64,000 bases of DNA from Rhodospirillales bacterium. Lineage in GTDB: Bacteria > Pseudomonadota > Alphaproteobacteria > Rhodospirillales > Thalassospiraceae. A program made the translations under genes and the position numbers. The notes beneath the pieces are model-generated. The model saw only the letters and a program-made list of their open reading frames with translations. It did no database searches and had not been told where the DNA came from. Below are positions 59,633 through 64,000 of this stretch, piece by piece; the first letter of the stretch is position 1; every line of letters begins with the position of its first letter. Location: NCBI GenBank assembly GCA_019634165.1, contig JAHQVT010000010.1, positions 186,001 through 250,000 of the forward strand, read 5' to 3'.

Positions 59633-60937
59633 CTATTGTTCGCGGAATGCGCGATCAAAACTGGTAGTAATTGGGGAAAACAGATAGGCAAGAACCGTTC
59701 TTGAACCGGTTACGATCTCCATCTGGGCTGGCATACCGGGCGATAAAATCATGCCTTCATGCTCTGCCAGACTTTCGCCATCAATCTCGACCATGGCCTG
59801 AAAATACGACCGACCTTCCGAGTCGGTCAGGCGATCAGGCGACACATCTGTCACCGTCCCCTTAACCGGTGCAAACCAACGCTGACTAAATGCGGTCACG
59901 CGGATATTCACCGGAAGCCCGGCTGCAACCACATCAATATCGTTGGGTGAAACACGCGCTTCTATCACCAGACGGTCATCGACCGGAACAATCTCAAGCA
60001 CTTGTGCGCCGGGCGGAATAACGCCGCCTTCTGTGGTGAATTGCATATTGGTCACCGTGCCATTGCGCGGCGCTTTGATGTCGGATCGCACCAGAATATC
60101 TTCCGCCGAACGCATCCGTTCATTCAGGTCAGAAATCTCGCTTTGTACATCACGCAGTTCGGTATTGATTGACTGCAAATGATCGCGCATCAACTGTGAC
60201 TGACTGGCTTTAACTTGCTGAATTTGCTGTTCAATCCGCGCGATATCAGCCGAATACCGCCCTATATTGCCAAGCGTTTCGACCAACCGGCTTTCAAGCT
60301 GTAGCAACCGGGTCCGCCGCGCATAGCCAAGATCAACCATTGGTTTGACCATGGCGAGTTCTTCTTTGACGATCCCAACTTGTTGCTCTGCCGCGGTTTT
60401 CTGCTCACGCGTACCAACGATCTCGCGCCGCTGCTCTTTGATCCGTTCATCATAAAGCTGAACCTCACCGACAAAGGCACTCCGGCGGCTTTCAAACAAG
60501 GAGCGCTGTGAATCCGTGATCGAAAAATAACGCGGGTCTTCAAGCGGCGGCGGGAACCTTAGATGGTCTTGCTGCGCACGTTCGGCAATCAGGCGGGTTT
60601 GTGTCGCCAAGGCATTGAGATAACGGTTATTTAAAAGATCAAAACTTGCCCGTGATCGGGTATCGTCAAGGCGAATTAAGACATCACCCGCCTTAACCCG
60701 TGCGCCGTTTCGCACCAGAATATCGCGGATAATACCGCCTTCAAGATGCTGCACACTTTGCCGTCCAGAAAACGGTGCGACAACGCCGCTTGCTGTTGCC
60801 GCCGAATTTACTTCTGCCGTGCCAGCCCAAAACAGCACCGACCCAAATCCAAGGATCAGGATCAAAAGCCCGATCCGCACCAGCGGCTTAACATCTGTGT
60901 TTAATTCACGCGCAGTAGGAAGCTCAACACCCGCCAT
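59633..60937 (-). CDS. HlyD-family periplasmic adaptor of type I secretion
   Basis: A 434-residue membrane-fusion protein that links an ABC exporter to an outer-membrane channel. One membrane span lies at about residues 21-39 (IGLLILILGFGSVLFWAG), followed by the first lipoyl half (GRQSVQHLEGGIIRDILVRNG), a long helical hairpin (about residues 95-285) and the second lipoyl half with beta-barrel (SDIKAPRNGTVTNMQ, GAQVLEIVPVDDRLVIEARV), closing with GMPAQMEIVTGSRTVLAYLFSPI, typical of PrtE/HlyD. Start at ATG 60937; the exporter stop TGA and this ATG overlap by one base (TGATG), so translation is coupled. A TTG at 60940 is an alternative. No TolC gene is in the window. Confidence 0.95.
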   Translation of the reverse strand: MAGVELPTARELNTDVKPLVRIGLLILILGFGSVLFWAGTAEVNSAATASGVVAPFSGRQSVQHLEGGIIRDILVRNGARVKAGDVLIRLDDTRSRASFDLLNNRYLNALATQTRLIAERAQQDHLRFPPPLEDPRYFSITDSQRSLFESRRSAFVGEVQLYDERIKEQRREIVGTREQKTAAEQQVGIVKEELAMVKPMVDLGYARRTRLLQLESRLVETLGNIGRYSADIARIEQQIQQVKASQSQLMRDHLQSINTELRDVQSEISDLNERMRSAEDILVRSDIKAPRNGTVTNMQFTTEGGVIPPGAQVLEIVPVDDRLVIEARVSPNDIDVVAAGLPVNIRVTAFSQRWFAPVKGTVTDVSPDRLTDSEGRSYFQAMVEIDGESLAEHEGMILSPGMPAQMEIVTGSRTVLAYLFSPITTSFDRAFREQ

Positions 60938-63525
60938 CAAGCACCGCCCTGTCGACGTTCGGCCGATCCTTCAACAACGCGCAATTGCGGGCGTCCACGG
61001 CGCGGCTCACCGCCAGACCGTGGCGTACTGCCCGTCTCGCCGCGCGCACGACGTTGCGCTGCGCGCTCGGCTGCGGCCTGCTCTGCCTCTTCACGCACTT
61101 TACGCATTCTCATTGCGGCTTCTTCGCGTGCCTTTACGATGGCTTCGGAATCAATTGCTTTGCGCGACTTCGGCGCTGCTGCACGCACCTGTTCACGTGC
61201 CGTCTTACGATTGCTAAGCGGCTGGCGCTGATCGACTGGTTTGGTTTCTGCCGGGCGACGCTGTGCCGCCTCTGCTTTTACGGCTGCTTTTGCGGTCACT
61301 TTCTCTGATGCCGATGATTGTTTTGGCGCAGGCGCTCGCGCCGCCGCAGGCTTGACCGCCTCTTTTACCTTCGGCTGGGCCGGGCGCACTTGTTTTACCC
61401 CTTCACGATCAGACGCAGCTTTTGGCGTGACCGGACGCATGGTCATCATCGTGCCACCGGGTGTTGGTTGTGGCTTCATTTCGGCTTTTGCAATCCCTGC
61501 TGCCTGCTTGGCACTTTGCGCACGACTTGACCCACCATCTTCCGCCGTGCCGAAGTCCGCGATTTCTGGCATATTCGGTTCTGGTACTTCCGCTGCGGGT
61601 TTAACCGCTGCTGGATGGGGGGTGGCTGCGCTGTTCTTTTCGATGATCGGACGCGGCGCATCTGGATTGGGAACTTCAATACGCTTGGGTGTAATGCGCA
61701 TCTGACCATCTTCAGCGTCAATCGGCTTCACTGCGGCTGGGATTGATGGTGCTGCCACTTGGGGTTCTGATGGGCGGGCTTCTGGCGGAAGACCACGCGA
61801 AATATCTTCGGTCTGGGTCACCGGCTTGCCCGGCCCCCTGTTACCACCTTTAACCGGAACCACCTGAATTTGCCCATCAGCAAGTGCGAGAACCGCATCC
61901 GCGCGCGCCAAAATGGATCGCTCATGACTAACGATAAAGGTCGTAATACCATTGCGGCGCAGAACTTCAATTAACTCGCCAATGTGACCAACACCGCCGT
62001 CATCAAGGGCAGTTGTCGGTTCATCAAGCAACAACAACCTTGGCCGCGAAAACAGGGCTGCTGCCAAGGCAATCAATTGGCGCTGCCCACCGGAAAGATT
62101 GCGTCCCCCGCGATCCACCCGCGTATCATAGCCATCAGGCAGATCAAGGATGAATTGGTGCGCACCGGCAAGTTCCGCCGCCTGAATAATGTCGCGCATA
62201 TCAGCCGCCCCCAGACGCGCGATGTTTTCGGCAATCGTACCGGGGAAAAGGAACGGGTTCTGCGCCAAATAGCCAATCTGCGCGCCAATATCGGCCCGGT
62301 CCACCCTTGATGCTTCCACATCATCAAGCTTGACCGATCCCGATCCGGGCAACCAGATTCCCATGATCAATTTCAAAAGGGCGGTCTTACCGACCCCGTT
62401 AAACCCGGCAATTGAAATAATCTGTCCCGGCCCGGCTTTGAATGAGAACCCCTTGAACAAAACATTGCGGCTGTTAGGTGGCGCAAAAACCAACCGGTCC
62501 ACCGTCACCGCCATGCCGCGCCCACGCGGCAAAGGGGCCGGAACGGTTTGGTGCTTATCTAGCAAAATCTTGTTCAAACGTTCAAACGAACTGCGCGCTG
62601 AATTCCAGCTCCGCCATGCTGTTACCGCGCCATCGAATGGTGCCAGCCCGCGCATCCCAAGGATCATGGATGCGACCATGATGCCAATCGTAATGCTTTC
62701 AGACAAAACCAGATACGCGCCGACACCGATAAAGCAAACCTGCATTGCCAAACGGATGAAATGTGACAGCGTGGTCGATGTCCCGACCCGACGGCTGGCT
62801 TGTCCTTCCCAGTAAAGCGAATCAGATTGATCGGCCTGCCAACGCTGGCGGGCAGATTGGGTCATGCCCATGGCTTCCATCGCCTCGGCATTGCGAACAT
62901 AGGTTTCTTCCTGCGCAATACCCCTGTTCTGGCTTTCTTCAGAACGATCGACAGAAATCTTGGCAGCAGCCTCGTTGATGACGGCGATCAGTATAAGCAA
63001 AACCGCCCCGCCACAGGCCACAAGACCAAGACGCGTATCAAAGATAAAGACAACCCCGATATAGACCGGCGCCCACATGAAATCGATCAGGGCAAAAGGC
63101 CCGCTTCCGGTCAAAAAGCCGCGCAATCCATAAAGATCGCGCAACGGACGCTGGCGCATCTGGCTACCACGTGCCGATTGCTGCACGACATGGGCGAACA
63201 AATCCCCGCCAAGGCGCAAATCAAGTGCGGTACCAACCCGGATTAAAACCCGTGACCGTAGCTGCTCCATCGAGGCAATGAACACAAGAACAAGCCCGAT
63301 ACCAAGGGTAAGAAGGGCTAAGGTATCAACGCTTCGGCTTGAAAGAACCCGATCGAACACCTGCATCGAATAAATCGGGATCACCATGTTAAGCAGGTTG
63401 ATCACCATCGAGAATCCGCCCACGAGCGCAATCGACCGCCAGAACAACCGTTCCAGCGGGGTACGATCCCCCTCACGTCCCGCATCCGATGCGCGGGTTG
63501 GCCGGACTTTATCCAACAGGCCCAT
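60937..63525 (-). CDS. Type I secretion ABC exporter with long C-terminal extension
   Basis: An 862-residue PrtD-type exporter. Residues about 25-310 form the membrane domain; residues 330-557 form the ATPase with Walker A GFNGVGKT (374-381), Q-loop YLAQNP, signature LSGGQ (477-481), Walker B RLLLLDEP (496-503) and the switch His in VSHER. No N-terminal C39-like domain is present. PrtD homologues stop near residue 570-580; here about 305 further residues follow, Pro/Ala-rich at first, then rich in Lys/Arg (about twice as many as Asp/Glu in the last 175 by rough count), ending in a charged helix REEAAMRMRKVREEAEQAAA and an Arg/Gly tail. AAGGA stands just upstream of the ATG. First gene of the secretion operon with hlyD and the giant RTX gene. 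Confidence 0.95.
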   Translation of the reverse strand: MGLLDKVRPTRASDAGREGDRTPLERLFWRSIALVGGFSMVINLLNMVIPIYSMQVFDRVLSSRSVDTLALLTLGIGLVLVFIASMEQLRSRVLIRVGTALDLRLGGDLFAHVVQQSARGSQMRQRPLRDLYGLRGFLTGSGPFALIDFMWAPVYIGVVFIFDTRLGLVACGGAVLLILIAVINEAAAKISVDRSEESQNRGIAQEETYVRNAEAMEAMGMTQSARQRWQADQSDSLYWEGQASRRVGTSTTLSHFIRLAMQVCFIGVGAYLVLSESITIGIMVASMILGMRGLAPFDGAVTAWRSWNSARSSFERLNKILLDKHQTVPAPLPRGRGMAVTVDRLVFAPPNSRNVLFKGFSFKAGPGQIISIAGFNGVGKTALLKLIMGIWLPGSGSVKLDDVEASRVDRADIGAQIGYLAQNPFLFPGTIAENIARLGAADMRDIIQAAELAGAHQFILDLPDGYDTRVDRGGRNLSGGQRQLIALAAALFSRPRLLLLDEPTTALDDGGVGHIGELIEVLRRNGITTFIVSHERSILARADAVLALADGQIQVVPVKGGNRGPGKPVTQTEDISRGLPPEARPSEPQVAAPSIPAAVKPIDAEDGQMRITPKRIEVPNPDAPRPIIEKNSAATPHPAAVKPAAEVPEPNMPEIADFGTAEDGGSSRAQSAKQAAGIAKAEMKPQPTPGGTMMTMRPVTPKAASDREGVKQVRPAQPKVKEAVKPAAARAPAPKQSSASEKVTAKAAVKAEAAQRRPAETKPVDQRQPLSNRKTAREQVRAAAPKSRKAIDSEAIVKAREEAAMRMRKVREEAEQAAAERAAQRRARGETGSTPRSGGEPRRGRPQLRVVEGSAERRQGGA

Positions 63526-64000
63526 TCAATCCTTCCGTTTCAGACAAGCATTTGAGCACAGCCAAACAGCTTATTCTGTCTTCCTATCACGCATGACAAA
63601 CGTCCCGCGCAGCAGTGCTACGACGGGCAACCTAGCCAATGGCATACTGTCACTATTCTAGTGCAATATATAAGGATGTGTTAAAATTTCGCTGCAAAAC
63701 CCTTTATTTCATTGCGTTACCATCGCATTCAAACACCTAAATAACGGCGAAATTCAGATCATTAACCATTCCCGCACGCCTTACGCGCCTCGCTGTCATA
63801 GATCAATGCGCAAAGGTCGGTGCCCAAACTATGTTTTCGCAATCAAACTGGTTGAAACATTTGCGCAAAACCGTTCTTCTGCTGCCAGCTAAATGATCGC
63901 GCAGCTCTTTCGACGACATACCAACGGCGCACCTCGAATGGTCCGTCGCAAAACCCGGACACCAGATGCAAGAAGAAAATCCGCAAATACCGGCCTTCAT
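63526..64000. other. Upstream region of the secretion operon, with a possible gene start at the window edge
   Basis: No confident gene. The promoter of the exporter operon should lie in 63550-63760; a loose candidate on the reverse strand is TTGCAG with TTATAT about 18 bases on. At 63966 (+) an ATG opens MQEENPQIPAF to the window end and may be the start of a truncated gene. An open reverse frame over 63803-64000 is Cys-rich and unlike a normal protein, so I do not call it. Confidence 0.3.

Noticed and set aside
63803..64000. Reverse-strand 65-codon frame at the right edge
   Set aside because: Cys/Trp-rich composition unlike neighbours, no supporting ribosome-binding site visible, and it competes with a more plausible + strand start at 63966.

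Overview
The window looks like an alphaproteobacterial chromosome, most likely a marine Rhodospirillales member such as Thalassospira. The lineage is inferred from family resemblance (DUF3572 protein, BluB, AdoCbl-dependent methylmalonyl-CoA mutase with MeaB, ReAV-type asparaginase, PrtD-like type I secretion) and not from any search. Base composition is moderate, genes are dense, and ATG, GTG and TTG starts are all used.

Layout. Positions 1-9600 carry housekeeping and small genes: the 3' end of an undecaprenyl-diphosphatase gene, a GNAT acetyltransferase, a DUF3572 protein, small membrane proteins, a P2-type cation ATPase, tRNA-Leu(UAA), bluB (lower ligand of B12), a CinA/MoCF-domain protein, a Nudix hydrolase and a lipoprotein esterase. 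Positions 9600-17540 hold secA, a two-gene cassette of unknown proteins (the second with an EF-hand-like calcium-binding C-terminus), a periplasmic parvulin and argJ. Positions 17570-25400 hold two tandem pentapeptide-repeat paralogues, a REC-HDOD regulator, a YnfA protein, a ReAV-type asparaginase, a divergent lrp/phhA pair and a lone receiver protein. Positions 25410-31300 form a B12 island: a cobalamin riboswitch leader followed by mutA-mutB-meaB. At 31370-31896 lie two paralogous genes for 50- and 51-residue proteins. A DusC-like tRNA-dihydrouridine synthase follows.

Positions 33225-63525 are one type I secretion locus transcribed right to left: ABC exporter, HlyD adaptor, then one 26-kb gene for an 8720-residue RTX protein. 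The RTX protein is built almost only of calcium-binding glycine-rich repeats. I count 14 copies of a serralysin-like 'TDF...GN.VI...TL.GV' capping module, the last being the C-terminus. It also has a Ser/Asp/Glu/Gly/Thr-rich acidic stretch containing a 354-bp tandem duplication, two copies of an approximately 200-residue non-RTX module and a His-rich insert. Its exporter carries an approximately 300-residue disordered tail, strongly basic in its distal half, which PrtD-type exporters normally lack. I infer that this tail may handle the giant acidic substrate; this exporter-substrate pair is the best candidate for an undescribed system here.

The other points of interest are the riboswitch placed before a B12-dependent (not B12-making) enzyme, with a visible pairing between its leader and the region just before the mutA ribosome-binding site, and the tandem micro-gene pair.
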